This document shows positions 12,001-18,464 of a DNA stretch of 64,000 bases, piece after piece. A program made the position numbers and the translations under genes. Where the stretch lies: contig NZ_JACVPX010000009.1 of NCBI RefSeq assembly GCF_018881655.1, forward strand, positions 20,726-84,725, in the 5' to 3' direction. The DNA comes from Polynucleobacter sp. Tro8-14-1. Its GTDB lineage: Bacteria; Pseudomonadota; Gammaproteobacteria; Burkholderiales; Burkholderiaceae. Numbering within the stretch: the first letter of the stretch is position 1; every line of letters begins with the position of its first letter. Under the pieces are notes generated by a model that saw nothing but the letters and a program-made list of their open reading frames with translations, searched no databases and was not told the DNA's origin.

Positions 12001-14657
12001 GTTCCATCAAAGCCAATGACGTTGTTATTATTCTGAATACGAATACCATCATCGTAATAACCAGTCGCATTGTTATTGCCGATAATATTGATAGCGCCAC
12101 TTTGAGAGGTGACATTTGCATTACTCAATTGAACGCCACCTGAATCACCTCCAGAGTAGGCCACGGTAGTATTGCCGGTGATATTGATTGAGCCACTATT
12201 TGTTTTGATAGTGCTCCAAACGGTGATGCCGTTTCGCCAGCCAGTAGCACTACCAGCTGTATCTGAGAGTGTGGCAGTGACGGTAATATTTCCAGTGCCG
12301 GTACTAATTAATGCATTAGTCCCCTCAAGACTAACAGCGCTTCCTTGGGAATAGTTTCCATACAGTCGCCCAACAACCTGAATATCACCATTGGTTGTCT
12401 GAACAGTCGAATTAGACATGAATACGCCATAGTTGGTTCCAGATGTATCTTGGGTAGTTCGATACGAGAAGCCATTTATCGATGCATTTCCTGTGCCAAT
12501 GCTCATGGTTGAATTAGTGATGGATAAGGCGGTGCCAGTTCCCCAATTCGTTGCGCCACCACTACCAACTGTCAGCCCATTCCATGTCGAACCACTTTGA
12601 CTCTCGCCACCTATCCACAGCTGTCCACCATTTGTGGTGATCGTAGAGCCGCTAATATTCATGGTGCCATTGCACCCTGCATTATTCGCAGTCCACAAGA
12701 CGATATTTAACTTCCCAGAAGTCGAAGTGATGTTGGCATTAGTAAGCGTAATCGGGCCATTGGGATTGCTAAGGCCAGTCCTCAAAGTTAAGGTTGCATC
12801 AGCACCAGCAGACTTCAGAAGAGTGACGCCAGAGTTCCAGACAATAGAACCTGCGACATCATTCAGAATGCTAGTGCCAGAATTTAGTGTGGACTGATAT
12901 GAATTGGCAACAGCTTGAGTGATTGTGGAGTCCGACGGATCCAACAACCATAAACCACCTTGACCATGGTCAGCGCCGGCATTAACGATGATGCCGGTAG
13001 TGTCTACATTGTGGCTAGAGGTTTCTACTTTGCCGCCGTCGCCACCGTTTGCACCACCTCTGGCATAAATACTGCCGTATACAGTTGTTGTACTGTTCGC
13101 ATTCCTTACATCAGACCAGATGACTACCTTACCGCCATTACCGTTATCCGTTGCACTCGCATCAATGGTGACGTTTTGACCCATGTACGTTGTAGTGGCT
13201 TGATAAGTGCCGTTGCTTCCTTGCCAATCACCACCCACCAGAACATTGCCGCCACCCGTTGCGCCGCTGACATTGACTGCAGTGCTGTCATCAAGCGTGA
13301 TCGAGTCACCCAAGATCGTGATGTTACCGCCCTGACCTCTTCTACTACGTGAGTTGATACTGGTGATACCAGTCAATGCTGCTGTTAGCGGCAATGATGG
13401 TGGATTGAATGGATCGTTAAATGGATTGGTGCTTTGCGCATTTGTGGCAACTACTTGAACATCACCGCCTTGTGTATCACCATCCGCATTAATGCTTGCA
13501 TCTGCGACTGCAACTTGTGCGCCCGCAATCTGAACTTGTCCGCCACGTTGTGAGCTGCTCACGTCAATGTTGGCATTCACGTTCAGTGTTTGGGTTGCTT
13601 GTACTTTTAATGTGCCGCCTTGTACTGGGCTAGTAGCAATGACTTTGCCAGATATGGCCACGGTTTTACCGTTGATCGTGATCGTGCCAGCCTGCTCTGT
13701 GTCACTACTGACATCCAGCGTGCCAGTGTTAGTAACATTGCTGCCTTCCAGAACAATACGGCCGCCTTTTTGGCTAACGCCCTTCGCTTCAATCGTGCCG
13801 CTGTTGATCACTGTGGCAGCAAGTTGGTTCATCGCGCGCGCTGACAGAATCACTAAACCATTTGGTGCCTTGATTGCGTAACGGTTTTCTACCAGCACAT
13901 CAATTTGGCTAGCGGTTACCGTAATACTTTCTAATTTGCTTGAGGCGCCAAAGTTCAATGAAATCGCTTCACCACCTGCCATCACTACAGTACCCGCTTG
14001 CGCTACCAGCAAACCGGTATTGCGAACCTCTGGTGCGAGCATGGCAATGTAGCCATTCAGACTCGTTTGAATCGTACCTTCGTTAATGACTTTGCCTGTA
14101 CTACCATTGCGATCAAAGGTCGTACTTCCCGCCATGAAGGCAGCATCACTCATGCTATGAGTCGTTGCAACAATACCGCCGACGTTGACTTGCGCTCCTG
14201 GCGCGAAGTACACACCAGCGGAGTTCAGCAAATACACCTGACCATTGGCAGTGAGGTTACCAAAAATTTGACTAGGGTTTGGTGAGTTAACGCGATTGAG
14301 TGCAACTGAGTTAGCACTTGGCTGCACGAAATTAACAGAAGCTTGTGAGCCGATGTCGAAGGTATTCCAATTAATGGCAGCGCGATTTGAAGACTGAGTC
14401 ACCGTCATCATGTTACCGTTGGTCATCATGGACGCAACGCCAGCGGCAATTTGTCCACCGGTTGGTAATTGATTTGCTGCCGGCGGCGCAGCGATAGCGG
14501 CTCCTCCCGACATAACAGCCGCAATCGCGAACTTACGAGTAATACGGGTAAGGGATTGCTCCTTACCATGTGCGCGGACGATTTCACTCACGGCCACCCA
14601 AGCGCCCTGGGCTTTACTCCAGATCACCTTGAACATGCGGTTGAGTGAACTATTCAT
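1..14657 (-). CDS. Giant TpsA exoprotein (filamentous haemagglutinin-like), 3' end outside the window
   Basis: This is the secreted partner of a two-partner secretion system, expected to be exported through the outer membrane by the TpsB encoded just upstream. It starts at 14657 with MNSSLNRMFKVIWSKAQGAW, an extended signal peptide region, followed by a hydrophobic segment (FAIAAVMSGGAAIAA). Then comes a haemagglutination/TPS domain with ANGQVYLLNSAGVYFAPGA. I checked the frame near 14600, 11000, 5000 and 1-30 and it is the same, so 4885 codons are in the window. The body is rich in Gly, Asn, Thr and Ser, with many imperfect beta-helix-type repeats. The last part, about 1-900, has YDG/MBG-type repeats with the motif TYDGTANATVGLANLSITG. 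The C-terminus is off the left edge, so total size and anchoring are unknown. It is the third gene of a tpsB-lysine-rich protein-tpsA operon. Many short plus-strand frames in this stretch are shadows. Confidence 0.93.
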   Translation of the reverse strand, partial: MNSSLNRMFKVIWSKAQGAWVAVSEIVRAHGKEQSLTRITRKFAIAAVMSGGAAIAAPPAANQLPTGGQIAAGVASMMTNGNMMTVTQSSNRAAINWNTFDIGSQASVNFVQPSANSVALNRVNSPNPSQIFGNLTANGQVYLLNSAGVYFAPGAQVNVGGIVATTHSMSDAAFMAGSTTFDRNGSTGKVINEGTIQTSLNGYIAMLAPEVRNTGLLVAQAGTVVMAGGEAISLNFGASSKLESITVTASQIDVLVENRYAIKAPNGLVILSARAMNQLAATVINSGTIEAKGVSQKGGRIVLEGSNVTNTGTLDVSSDTEQAGTITINGKTVAISGKVIATSPVQGGTLKVQATQTLNVNANIDVSSSQRGGQVQIAGAQVAVADASINADGDTQGGDVQVVATNAQSTNPFNDPFNPPSLPLTAALTGITSINSRSRRGQGGNITILGDSITLDDSTAVNVSGATGGGNVLVGGDWQGSNGTYQATTTYMGQNVTIDASATDNGNGGKVVIWSDVRNANSTTTVYGSIYARGGANGGDGGKVETSSHNVDTTGIIVNAGADHGQGGLWLLDPSDSTITQAVANSYQSTLNSGTSILNDVAGSIVWNSGVTLLKSAGADATLTLRTGLSNPNGPITLTNANITSTSGKLNIVLWTANNAGCNGTMNISGSTITTNGGQLWIGGESQSGSTWNGLTVGSGGATNWGTGTALSITNSTMSIGTGNASINGFSYRTTQDTSGTNYGVFMSNSTVQTTNGDIQVVGRLYGNYSQGSAVSLEGTNALISTGTGNITVTATLSDTAGSATGWRNGITVWSTIKTNSGSINITGNTTVAYSGGDSGGVQLSNANVTSQSGAINIIGNNNATGYYDDGIRIQNNNNVIGFDGTNAYSGNILIQSDRIGQRFAYASTNSSNYFRTTGNLTIQSTNGSFTRLLVEDTNASMSFDRAWNFGTALGGLTLGSATNTYDLTLSNTVQTAGNITVYGGNIALNSSLKTTANGSAITINATNNITTASTANTIQTNNGSITLNADSDANNSGLLKLDYMTYSAGTGNITFRGYTFNWNTAVGIEPTITNTTGAFVFESNTASFGQSVDTGWFAFPSTLSSFRVGSLTNTQDVYVSNNQLSVAGPISIYGGNIKLNSSLTTTSNGSGILAKANGNITTADATSFQANNGSLVFWSDANGGSSGYVAFGNNVTLNTANGATSQSSGGGDIIIGGGSNSGNTPTGFAYSTSTGMSGVQFGTTANTSSLLANGNSTGLIYSGGGNVSILGCSTAAFGVVGYGDLQIRSGQGAVNISGNSSYTYGLEFGNNVATGTTGLYIESSKTSGTAISIAGVTTTANNYGVVFDFTDNKYLEATGGGGISVNGAGTGTLYGIFSPGVNYLSSGGPIVINGGTKGIYFNSVANTIGQLAGTNVTSSTANVTITGDVINLGIGTTVNTSGNVSILSNATSFASALSTANLALSTSVASLTVGNTGNTQDITIASAANIAGPISIYGGNISLNANLTSTGSTSEILVKGVGTITGAANLLYQTNNGSLVFWSNSNGGTAGGIAFGNTSTFNTANGNTSQTTGGGALTMGGGTSTGADAAGNTIPTGAALSATTTGISLGTNTNGLTLTTIYTGGGNISINGTSTSSGGVDGVVFAQDSKVNAGSGSINITGNAASGAWCGIELGAASLGNGLGFNITAGGGISLTGIGGGSATGIQARFAPGGSINATGTGAITINGSAGANSTGVNFNMNSTGTAGTLTIDSNSGAINLIGYASGSNGTGINLASNNYIVSSSGNITLNGSSSANSLSLQANFGIGSVVSSSSSNVTLIGDKINFAAPTTVNSSGNFGIYSNSTSFASAFSTTNLTLGTSLASLTIGKTTNSQNVTISNAVNIAGPISVYGNNIFVMANITENTSGVGSLLLQAQNTISVGYDGVSPNVNVTISNGTAGGKLNTILWADSDGSGNGSVWLNNGLRSAGFNFINTNGGGIWIGGGNTTSSVAWTPYAGATTISVGSASAKQDDLIGWYGIGIFNTTLSTSGGNIYMAGNANASGNLNNPRAGIFIGNSSVVKAAGGNINLVGVGGASACGTNFGIELVSTNVSTTGSGAIVINGTGGTAGNYDYGVHLYTANITTESGSLTVNGTGGNSSGLQNAGILSEASTSLSSTAGDINLNGVGGSNVSSANNDAGIWLNSSTIKSTTGNITLTGTKGTGTNSYGIQGNTANGSQTVVIGQYGQTGNISLISNDIFFDGTGSSPNTYKLISNGSVTIAPLGTSFTTALDTSSITFCATANSSLSSVTLGSATNTANITVGSLINVSGPIAVTGGNITLNAGLTTTNNTTGNINLTGNVSGAGNIAVASGLALNVNQSGASTYSGCISGTTAQLIKAGSGTLTLSGANTYSGATNVSAGNLIVSGSLSDSTAVNVSSGAAYNVSATDTIGSFAGVGTINLGSGYVLTAFGDNSSTVFGGTIAGAGGLIKAGTGTLTLNGTDTYTGGTTVNNGTLQVGNAGTTGSLGGGNIAVNNANLTFNYSAGSYTVGNATNTAYVTLNNATVNVSSGNVTLAGYSSTSGTAVGASTMNTAVNLSGVNNLSAASGASLNLLGVSTGAYAHSIALQANSTLNTNGAVTLTANASSGVGSHWAMGIYANTAINAASGSALQINVTQTAGDWGVIQYGSSPTTATSGNVTFNISALAGDLTSVNTGGAVISPSFTSTNGTLTFNFAGVTATTGALYLNGSSAMNATSTGNIIINGSGSSNIYLAAGSSFATGAGNLTINAPINTNGNTLTLSGAAGNVTLNGIVSGAGNLTQNTSGITTLTNANTYTGTTNVSAGTLVVNGSLADATIVNISSGATYNVSSTDTIGSFVGAGTINLGTGYSLTANAINSATTYSGVIAGAGNLVVNGSSVLTLTGASIYTGNTTISAGTLQIGNGTTVGSIASTAAIADNGTLIYNHSDTVTQNLGISGTGTLTQAGSGITILTGANTYSGSTNVTGGTLQIGNGTAVGSVNASSNINISSGASVAFNRTDAITIGNAISGSGALTISQANAVNITGAATYTGNTSVAGGALTFTNTNAPSTGNFTGSGTILIQPNGTSFGAAQSVNYNVANAFTAFTIGSATNAANLTIGSSSALNISGPISLYAGNITLSSSLKSVGANSNLLVKALGSIASGADNLTFQTNNGTMVFWSNANSTSGGGISMLNAGLIFNTANGATNQATGGGDLIFGGGATVDANGNPTGAAVSAGNTITFNPGSAGNTFTKMYTGGGNISINAKSTGGYGVMFDRASVINAGNGSLNIQTNATGNGIEFNAYGGATNGTSITAQGITINASSSGAAAVYAANNGIEFNSTGTGAISITGTSTPAAGNYGIRLGSDAVNMFNLTSASGNITLNGSGGSSAIEYYLGNIKSTSGGSISITANSPSWAGFYQPYTVNYSTTTGYITFNVTGSLGYDAIHLGGGNFTTTTGNISLVGNQTGSQSGINFVTNQTNFSTAGGSVTLNGTAVSNIGLDFGVAVNVTTSGAGAINLYGTSSSSDGIYSGATVNLNASQGTGGISVCATSTSYLGAYINSNFNLIAGAGNINLTGTTAAANQGIYIYSGNITTNSGNINLTGTSGSSYGFDWVLDSGIGAITSTSGNITINGNTGAATYGTYLAGTNISSAGVISINAVGGIYSGSNITSSGAGNALILKATGQIFSVNVSRTYQTNNGSLVFWSNSNGGVAGGVVLQDGNIVLNSANGNTSQLAGGGAIIVGGGTATTTDAAGFVLPTGAVNKNSDWAIEFGGSTTNVAMYSGGGNISIQGNTSGGNAVLFGRNATINAGNGSINIAGCGTLAGVYLNTWDGGAYNIIAKGDISITGSTTGSGTNDYDYSGIRSYFDNTSQGGTIRSTGGNVTLTGSGVQAGLYIYNNNNIISDVGNVTLTGTASSGNRGIVMYGNVLAGGSNINITTTNNNYIFLAGTVGQLAGSNVTSTNANITISGSQLFNGQAPTINTGTGNVTLRANTWSLGTTTIGTNGSISILPLSDTASSGQDVYTSWFNLNPTINGTTYTPNKLTIGNPYNTYAVDWNSNVTVKGGISLYGGEVNITAAMTSNGTGDLWVQGNNASDNYAIYMSGVGSIQKTGGATSNITLRSNSRLQINGNISATGTSANVIEWSDYGNTNYGGNSGTGNITTNGGMVWIGGSSTTNGSLVWNGLTVGDGGSAGSSAANNNAMDFNGNITTSGGDVMVWSGNASVTGGSILSVTSGTKIDAGSGNITLITPKIGSNVLTVNTSGTLTWAPNAAADWGTTGTWNGTVTTGTFTTTSGTTFGNLSIANVSSLANLVLGQYSGMTYANSTAYVASTTANLAYNSSMTGFAGNLSLFAPNIAINSALSSVSVNRVLLSGNATQTAGFIAANLLVQSGNINLSNTSNNVTTFAASNVTNVTYVDANGLTIGTIGSVNGVNASGLVNISTVAGDLALTQTVNTTSTNGTSAIILNAGSGTANGTATGGNITLSGSGNVSSGSGGRITLFTGSIAGSTGITTLIGSGSGRFRYGSNATANGYNATSAALSTGTYAIYREAPTLTISASNATIVYGNSTSSAMSSTTQNGDTYTQIFGAANVPTLAIAGAGYSTAGYLKAGNYTAGITGITTNSLGYGTITYSNGTIQVTKANLTVSGTQVTDAVYSNSTVATFTNNGALGGVLSNATSSVSDVVSLSASGNFSSKNVGSNLSVTLNSSISGADASNYNVVQQTGVTGNITPKTITISDVQVYSGSNSLTNVTIATGVAGETLTYTAATANSGHVADNSTNYITAITLGNQSGATLSAGGLVSNYQLPTLTARSASNTVNITAANLALATTGNVTKTYDGTANATVGLANLSITGLVSGDSLTLSNLTTAAFNS
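3400..11132 (-). repeat. Repeated ~45-residue module inside TpsA (four clear copies)
   Basis: Four copies of a module of about 135 bp lie at about 3400-3534, 4981-5117, 9910-10040 and 11001-11132. Each begins in protein order with (L/M)VFWS(N/D) followed by an SNGG-like stretch, and ends with a GGG-x-(I/L)-GGG motif such as GGGDIIIGGG or GGGAIIVGGG. More divergent relatives sit near 2090, 8700 and 12650 (ILWADSDG, GGGIWIGGG; IVLWTANN, GGQLWIGGE). The copies are coding and in frame. They fit a solenoid built by duplication. Boundaries are approximate because I aligned by eye. Confidence 0.7.
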
Positions 14658-14706
14658 TCGCTAAACTGATAATTAGTTATTCGATATCTTTATGCTAGCG
14701 AGATGA

Positions 14707-15330
14707 CTAGAGGCCACCTTGATCTAGCTCATCAAAATGACGATTTACAAGAGCACGTAATTCATCAATCTGCTCGATGGCGTATTGACGATTAGGGAAC
14801 ACAGCTGGCAAACGCAAAACATTGCCGTCTTCAGCCAAGAATGCGGCCTCAACAGAAACTGCCTCCCCTAGGGTGCGTACAGCAAATACGCCGCGGCCTG
14901 TAATCGGTTGAGTTGCACCTGCATCTTCTACGGCTTGATTGGATTGCGTCATTTGCGCTCCTTCGTTAATTGCCTGTACTGGCGCCGTAGAAACTGTAGG
15001 CTGCCCTAATATGGTTTTTGTTGTTGGCTTCGATGATGTTTTTGGCATAGTTTTTGCTGCTACTTTTGGCGCTGTTTTTGTCATTGTTTTTTGTGGAGTT
15101 TTCAAAATGGGTTTTGGTAGTGGTTTTGTAATTGACTTAGCAACTGGTTTCACTACTGACTTTGCAGCAGGTTTGATGGAGGACTTAACGGTAGCCTTCA
15201 CTGCGGTTTTTGCTGCAGTCTTTGCAACCGGCTTGCTTAGAGCTTTAGCTACAGGCTTCTTAACGACCTTAGCCATAGGTTTCGCTGCACTGCGCGCTTT
15301 AGATGTGACGGTCTTTGCTTTAGTTTTCAT
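14707..15330 (-). CDS. Lys/Ala/Pro-rich protein coupled to tpsB
   Basis: This is a 207-residue protein of unknown function. Residues 1 to about 105 are a very basic, low-complexity run of Lys-Pro and Ala-Lys repeats (for example KPVAKALSKPVAKTAAKTAV), like the tails of histone H1-like bacterial proteins. Residues from about 145 to the end are ordinary sequence (GRGVFAVRTLGEAVSVEAAF, then an acidic helix ending DELDQGGL) and look like a small folded domain. The ATG overlaps the tpsB stop as ATGA, so the two are probably translationally coupled. tpsA begins 50 bp after its stop. No signal peptide is seen, so a cytoplasmic role is more likely than secretion. It could be a chaperone, a regulator or a nucleic-acid-binding protein; nothing in the sequence decides between these. 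Confidence 0.8.
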   Translation of the reverse strand: MKTKAKTVTSKARSAAKPMAKVVKKPVAKALSKPVAKTAAKTAVKATVKSSIKPAAKSVVKPVAKSITKPLPKPILKTPQKTMTKTAPKVAAKTMPKTSSKPTTKTILGQPTVSTAPVQAINEGAQMTQSNQAVEDAGATQPITGRGVFAVRTLGEAVSVEAAFLAEDGNVLRLPAVFPNRQYAIEQIDELRALVNRHFDELDQGGL

Positions 15331-17045
15331 ATGGGCAGAGTTGCTGTAATCCAGAATCGATGAGAGCTAATGCCCCCGTTTTGTGTCAGGTAGTTCGTTA
15401 CGCTTTGGGTAAGGCCACCAGTTCGCATGGCAAATGCGCCCTTCACATTTAAGTTGTAAGGGCCTAGCCAAGCTAAGCTCACGCCGGCACCTTGGAGCAC
15501 GTAGTTATTGTTCACCTGATTGATGGCCGGATTAAATTTCCAAGTCTGCACATTGCCGATGTCATAAAAGCCAGCAACTTGAGTTTGGTAAGGCAGGTCA
15601 TGGCGAAGCTCAACCGTAGTTAAGTTACCTTGACTGCCAGCGCCTTGACCTGATCCATAGGCGCGTACGTTTAATGGGCCGCCTAAATAGAGCTGCTCAG
15701 AGCTATCCATATTCTTGCTTGCCCACTGGCCCGAAACAGAAACATATGCAGACATCTCATCGGTTACCGTTTGCAAACGAGTAAGGGCGTAACGTGCTTT
15801 TGAAAAGCTTCCCGCCACGCCGTAGCTGCTGTTATACGGCCCGTTAATATTGCGAGAAATATCACCCCCCGATACAGTCACCAAACCAGTGTTAATACCG
15901 CCGCCCCAAATATCATCCAGACGATTACCGTTTAATCCTAATTGCGCCACACTGGTTGTATAGGTTTGGTCTTGATTAACGCCAGCAATGGTCCAGTTCT
16001 TGAATTCACTGTAGTTCCAGTTGAACGTGGTGATCAAGTTTGTTGGACGAGAACGAATGAGCGGCATACTTGCTTCAACACCACCGGTATTAGCAATACC
16101 ATTTGCATACAAGCTGTTAAAGCTTTGATTCAATACGCGGTAAGCCATCGTGCTGCCATTCACACCCATGCGCAAACCACTAGTGCCGACCGGCGCGGTG
16201 TAACTTACACGACCATAACTATTGCCTTCTGAATACATGGCATACGCAGACAACTGATCACCAATGCCCAATGGGCCATTAGCATTTGCTAAGACCGATG
16301 TACGAATCTTGCCGCTGTTGGCGTCGCCAAAGTTATCAACACTGACTTGGCCATTGATCAAGGGCTTATCTTCTACCGTCAAAACTAAAATCGTATCGCC
16401 CGGTTGGGTGCCGCTTTCCAAACTGCTTGTGACCGATACATCCGGTAGATCATTCAATGTGAGCAAAGCAAAATCAAGTTGATCAAGCGATAACTCTGAT
16501 GCTTTTGGAATGTGAGAGTAGATCCACTCTTCCACTCGCTCATTACTGACCCGCTTAGAGCGGTTATCAATGGAAATGCCACCAAGCTTTGCTTCAATCA
16601 ATTGAATGCGCACTACACCAGCAGTGATGTCTTGCTTTGGTAGCACTGCGCGAACTAGCCATCCACGTTCGCGGTAATACTGCGTGATTGCATTCGTTAG
16701 CTGGGTAAGATCATCAAACGTGATCGGAGTATTAACCAAGTCTTTTGCCAAATGGTCTAAATCAGCAGTGGGAACTTTGGTATTTCCGGTAAATTCAAAA
16801 TGCTTTACGACAAAAGTCATTTGCCCTGGAGGCGGAGCGCTTGGCTTCACCTCTAACGGGACAATATTGCGTGTTGCATCTGGAAGAAGTGGCGCTGTAG
16901 GCTCAAGCTCACGGTTTTGTTGCAATAGTTGGCCGGCTGAAGTTTGGGCATTAGCCATTGGGCTAGCCAAAAGAATGCCCGCAAGGATGAGTCCCAGGGT
17001 GCCTGCAAGGAATACTTGCTTTATAGATCGCGCGCGTACACACAT
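15327..17045 (-). CDS. TpsB/ShlB-family two-partner secretion transporter
   Basis: This 572-residue protein is the probable outer-membrane pore that secretes the TpsA encoded downstream. It has a signal peptide ending near ANA|Q (residue 33), then a POTRA_2-type domain at about 75-150 (FVVKHFEFTGNTKVPTADL; ITQYYRERGWLVRAVLP). A haemolysin-secretion-type beta-barrel follows to the C-terminus, with alternating strand patterns and conserved elements such as VSVDNFGDANSGKIR and YLGGPLNVRAYGSGQGAGSQ. The length is usual for the family. It is the first gene of the operon and its stop overlaps the next start by four bases. A long divergent intergenic region separates it from nadA. Confidence 0.93.
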   Translation of the reverse strand: MCVRARSIKQVFLAGTLGLILAGILLASPMANAQTSAGQLLQQNRELEPTAPLLPDATRNIVPLEVKPSAPPPGQMTFVVKHFEFTGNTKVPTADLDHLAKDLVNTPITFDDLTQLTNAITQYYRERGWLVRAVLPKQDITAGVVRIQLIEAKLGGISIDNRSKRVSNERVEEWIYSHIPKASELSLDQLDFALLTLNDLPDVSVTSSLESGTQPGDTILVLTVEDKPLINGQVSVDNFGDANSGKIRTSVLANANGPLGIGDQLSAYAMYSEGNSYGRVSYTAPVGTSGLRMGVNGSTMAYRVLNQSFNSLYANGIANTGGVEASMPLIRSRPTNLITTFNWNYSEFKNWTIAGVNQDQTYTTSVAQLGLNGNRLDDIWGGGINTGLVTVSGGDISRNINGPYNSSYGVAGSFSKARYALTRLQTVTDEMSAYVSVSGQWASKNMDSSEQLYLGGPLNVRAYGSGQGAGSQGNLTTVELRHDLPYQTQVAGFYDIGNVQTWKFNPAINQVNNNYVLQGAGVSLAWLGPYNLNVKGAFAMRTGGLTQSVTNYLTQNGGISSHRFWITATLPI

Positions 17046-17333
17046 ACGCGTGATTTTACTGTATAGGCGCCATTTTTGATACTTTTAATGGCTATTTAGC
17101 TTCAGAAATAGCCCCTCTAAAAATCTTTAAGCTATTGATTTATATAGTTTTTATTGTTGCTTAACAATTGGGCAGAAAAAAATATCAAAAAAAGGGTAGT
17201 TTTTGAGATATTGCACCACCTTATTGATGACATTGCAGGCTCAGTTTGAAGCTTGCCTTCTAAGGGTAAATCAGCCCTAAAATGCACCAATTTAAGGATA
17301 TTTGCCAATTCTTTATGCAAGCTAAAATTGCTT
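17046..17333. promoter_or_regulatory. Divergent intergenic region between tpsB and nadA
   Basis: These 288 AT-rich bases must hold the promoters of the TPS operon (minus) and the nadA-nadC operon (plus). I see poly-A/T tracts (about 17175-17205) but no single convincing promoter pair. Weak open frames here (17132-17320 minus; 17253-17333 as an upstream extension of nadA) have no start signal or family resemblance and were not called. Confidence 0.4.
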
Positions 17334-18449
17334 ATGAGCTCACCTATCTCCTTTGATTACCCACAGCAAAATGCTGCTGGCGCCACCTGTACCGCCCAAG
17401 CTTGGGCAAAAACCCCTCCCCAGCTTCATGGCGCCGAAAAGGCTGCCGTCATTGCCCGCATTAAACAATTATTGGTTGAGAAAGATGCTGCTTTAGTCGC
17501 CCACTACTACGTGGACGGTGACATTCAGGATTTGGCGATGGAGACTGGCGGCTATGTTGCTGACTCCCTAGAGATGGCGCGTTTTGGTAAAAATCATTCA
17601 GCAAAAAATCTGATTGTTGCCGGCGTTCGCTTCATGGGTGAGTCTGCAAAGATTCTCAGCCCAGAAAAACGCGTGTTCATGCCTGATCTCGATGCTACTT
17701 GTTCATTAGACTTAGGTTGTGATGCTTCTGACTTTGCTGCCTTTAGAGCTGCGAATCCTGATCGCGTTGTCGTTGTGTATGCCAACACTAGTGCCGCAGT
17801 CAAAGCGCAAGCAGATTGGATGGTAACGAGTTCTTGTGCTCTAGCGATCGTGCATCAACTCAAAGTTGAAGGTAAAAAAATCTTGTGGGCACCCGATCGT
17901 CATTTGGGTCGTTACATTCAAGAACAAACTGGCGCAGATATGATGCTATGGAATGGCGCTTGCATTGTTCATGATGAATTTAAAGCTGTGGAGCTTGAAC
18001 TTTTGAAGGCCGCTCACCCTAACGCGATGATCTTGGTTCACCCAGAGTCACCGCAAGCAGTCGTTGACCTTGCAGACGTTGTGGGCTCTACCTCCGCCAT
18101 GATTAAAGCTGTGGTTGAAGGCGCTGCTACTGAATACATTGTTGCTACCGATAATGGCATCTTGCATCGCATGCGTCAGCTAGCCCCCAATAAGAAACTG
18201 ATTGAAGCGCCAACTGCTGGCAATAGCGCAACCTGTAAAAGTTGTGCGCACTGCCCATGGATGGCCATGAATGGCTTACAAGGAATTTTGAATTGCCTAG
18301 AAAACGCTTCCGGTGAAATCTTCATCGAAGAACCTATTCGTGTTCAAGCATTAGGTTGCATTGAGCGCATGCTCGACTTCACTAAAAATCATCCGGACCT
18401 CTTAGCAAAAGCGCAGCATGGTTTTGTAAAAAATATTGGCGCCGCTTAA
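17334..18449 (+). CDS. nadA: Quinolinate synthase NadA
   Basis: NadA condenses iminoaspartate with dihydroxyacetone phosphate to quinolinate in de novo NAD synthesis, using an oxygen-sensitive [4Fe-4S] cluster. The 371-residue product contains [20 protein letters not shown] near the N-terminus, the cluster cysteines in [17 protein letters not shown] and the C-terminal [10 protein letters not shown], and the end [12 protein letters not shown] chose ATG 17334 ([12 protein letters not shown]) because the 27 codons before it in the same frame read through AT-rich intergenic DNA and look unlike a NadA N-terminus. nadC follows after 15 bp, so the two form an operon. Confidence 0.95.
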   Translation: MSSPISFDYPQQNAAGATCTAQAWAKTPPQLHGAEKAAVIARIKQLLVEKDAALVAHYYVDGDIQDLAMETGGYVADSLEMARFGKNHSAKNLIVAGVRFMGESAKILSPEKRVFMPDLDATCSLDLGCDASDFAAFRAANPDRVVVVYANTSAAVKAQADWMVTSSCALAIVHQLKVEGKKILWAPDRHLGRYIQEQTGADMMLWNGACIVHDEFKAVELELLKAAHPNAMILVHPESPQAVVDLADVVGSTSAMIKAVVEGAATEYIVATDNGILHRMRQLAPNKKLIEAPTAGNSATCKSCAHCPWMAMNGLQGILNCLENASGEIFIEEPIRVQALGCIERMLDFTKNHPDLLAKAQHGFVKNIGAA

Positions 18450-18464
18450 TCTTTATATTTATAT

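Noticed and set aside
303-14285. Many plus-strand frames of 60-145 codons across the first 14 kb
   Set aside because: They are antisense to the continuous TpsA frame, are rich in Val, Pro, Leu from repetitive Asn/Thr/Gly codons read backwards, and have no ribosome sites or family likeness.
14939-15349. 136-codon plus-strand frame opposite the lysine-rich gene
   Set aside because: It is the reverse reading of Lys/Ala/Pro repeats (giving Phe/Val/Gly repeats) and lies fully within a well-supported coupled gene.
17132-17320. 62-codon minus-strand frame between tpsB and nadA
   Set aside because: No ribosome site or recognisable motif; overlaps the nadA leader and would sit across the promoter region.
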